This document shows, piece after piece, positions 62,926-64,000 of a DNA stretch of 64,000 nt. Made by a program: the position numbers and the translations under genes. Source of the stretch: Actinomycetota bacterium. Its GTDB lineage: Bacteria; Actinomycetota; Acidimicrobiia; Acidimicrobiales; Iamiaceae. The DNA is taken from assembly GCA_016185275.1 (NCBI GenBank), contig JACPNX010000021.1, forward strand, positions 1 to 64,000, given 5' to 3'. Under the pieces are notes generated by a model that was not told the DNA's origin, did no database searches, and was given only the letters and a program-made list of their open reading frames with translations. Each line of letters begins with the position of its first letter. Position 1 is the first letter of the stretch.

Positions 62926-64000
62926 GTGGGCAACGAGGCCTCGACGGTCGTGCTCGGCGCGAGCGGGGTGGAGGCAGCGGACGTCGTTGCCGTCGCCCGC
63001 CGCGGCGCGCCCGCCGTGCTCGGCCCGGACGCCCGCGCCGCGATGGCCGCCAGCGCGGCCATCGTCGCTCGCCTCGCAGGCAGCGACCTGCCCGTCTACG
63101 GCGTGTCGACCGGTTTCGGCTCCCTCGCCAACACCTCGATCCCGCCCGAGCGGCGGGGCGAGCTGCAGAAGGCGCTCGTGCGGTCGCACGCCGCGGGCAT
63201 GGGCCAGGCGGTGGAACCGGACGTGGTGCGGGCCATGGTCTTCTTGCGGGCCCGCTCCCTGGCCATGGGGTGCTCCGGGGCTCGGCCCGAGGTGGCCGAG
63301 ATGCTGCTCGATCTCCTGCGTGCCGGGATCGTGCCCGTGGTCCACGAGCACGGATCGTTGGGCGCGAGCGGCGACCTCGCTCCCCTGGCGGCGGTGGCCC
63401 TGGTCCTGATCGGCGAGGGCGAGGTGGTGGACCCGGACGGCGACTCGGGCCGGTGCCCGGCCGCGGACGCCCTGACCGCCGCCGGACTGGAGCCGCTCGA
63501 GCTCGTGGCCAAGGAGGGCCTCGCCCTGCTCAACGGGACCGACGGCGAGCTCGGGATGCTGGTCCTCGCGCTGCACGATCTCCGGTTGGTGCTGCAGGAC
63601 GCCGACGTCTCGGCGGCGATGAGCGTCGAGGCGCTGCTCGGAACCGACCGCGCCTTCGCCGCCGACCTCCAGGCCCTGCGTCCCCATCCCGGCCAGGCGG
63701 CCAGCGCGGCCAACCTGCGCGCCCTGCTGGCCGGATCGGCCATCGTCGCCAGCCACCGCCACGGTGACGACCGCGTGCAGGATGCGTACTCGCTACGCTG
63801 CACCCCCCAGGTCCACGGAGCGGCGCGCGATGCCGCGGCCTACGCGTCAGGGATCGCCGACGTGGAGCTGCACTCGGCCATCGACAACCCGATGATCCTG
63901 GCTGACGGGCGCGTCGAGTCGTGCGGGAACTTCCACGGTGCGCCGGTCGCGCAGGCGTGCGACCTGCTCGCCATCGCCGCCGCGGACGTCGGCGCGATCG
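62926..64000 (+). CDS. hutH: Histidine ammonia-lyase (HutH), 3' end cut by window edge
   Basis: 358 codons are visible from GTG 62926, with GAGGATG 8 nt upstream; the C-terminal third lies outside. Conserved blocks: PVYGVSTGFGSLANTSI with the catalytic Tyr, LVRSHAAGMGQ with the His typical of HAL rather than PAL, the MIO-forming Ala-Ser-Gly in HGSLGASGDLAPLA, KEGLALLNGT, QDAYSLRCTPQVHGAARDA, and LHSAIDNPMILADGRVESCGNFHG. It removes ammonia from L-histidine to give urocanate, the first step of histidine use. No other hut genes precede it; they may follow beyond the window. Confidence 0.92.
   Translation, partial: MGNEASTVVLGASGVEAADVVAVARRGAPAVLGPDARAAMAASAAIVARLAGSDLPVYGVSTGFGSLANTSIPPERRGELQKALVRSHAAGMGQAVEPDVVRAMVFLRARSLAMGCSGARPEVAEMLLDLLRAGIVPVVHEHGSLGASGDLAPLAAVALVLIGEGEVVDPDGDSGRCPAADALTAAGLEPLELVAKEGLALLNGTDGELGMLVLALHDLRLVLQDADVSAAMSVEALLGTDRAFAADLQALRPHPGQAASAANLRALLAGSAIVASHRHGDDRVQDAYSLRCTPQVHGAARDAAAYASGIADVELHSAIDNPMILADGRVESCGNFHGAPVAQACDLLAIAAADVGAI

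Overview
This window is very GC-rich chromosomal DNA from an actinomycete-like bacterium. It carries a decaprenyl-phosphate phosphoribosyltransferase and an AftD-type arabinofuranosyltransferase, the GlgE and TreY/TreZ alpha-glucan pathways, a four-gene 'conservon' (sensor kinase, roadblock, DUF742, small GTPase), class III cyclases, many GTG and TTG starts, 4-nt overlaps between genes, and several probable leaderless promoters. The phylum Actinomycetota is well supported by this content. Class Acidimicrobiia is only my guess. I saw no rRNA, tRNA, CRISPR array, phage gene or intact insertion sequence.

Layout. 1-0.6 kb: the 5' part of a DUF222 (13E12-type) gene running off the left edge. 0.7-19.1 kb: a cell-envelope glycan locus with a polyprenyl-phosphate sugar synthase, DPPR synthase, three large GT-C-type membrane proteins, a GT2-methyltransferase fusion, a GMC oxidoreductase with a small partner, a second GT2, a methyltransferase, a GT4 and a 1,492-residue AftD homologue. 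19.1-20.0 kb: a gene-free repeat island with a 155-bp tandem duplication and six copies of a dyad element in both orientations. 20.0-43.2 kb: a GH38 alpha-mannosidase, a CASTOR/POLLUX-like channel protein, then glgE-mak-glgB-treZ-glgX. A three-gene module follows (tyrosinase-like protein, pre-ATP-grasp-like protein, RimK-like ATP-grasp ligase), then dCTP deaminase, treY, a 5'-nucleotidase and a GGDEF-EAL protein.

43.3-49.4 kb: a GT2, the cvnA-B-C-D conservon and an RDD membrane protein next to a broken RDD copy. 49.5-55.6 kb: gltB-gltD glutamate synthase, in which GltB carries an in-frame 16-residue duplication. 55.8-64 kb: M18 aminopeptidase, J-domain protein, M23 peptidase, PAS-like/GGDEF protein, phosphoribosyltransferase, a tryptophanase remnant, a class III cyclase, and histidine ammonia-lyase running off the right edge.

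How the parts fit. The 0.7-19 kb genes look like a route that charges polyprenyl phosphate with sugars in the cytoplasm and uses those donors at the outer face of the membrane to build arabinose-containing polymers. The 25-41 kb genes build, branch, trim and convert alpha-glucan to trehalose; no trehalose synthase (TreS) is present in the window. The best candidate for an undescribed system is the compact 34.7-37.5 kb module, where a predicted di-copper tyrosinase-fold protein is translationally coupled to two ATP-grasp-related proteins inside the glucan locus.
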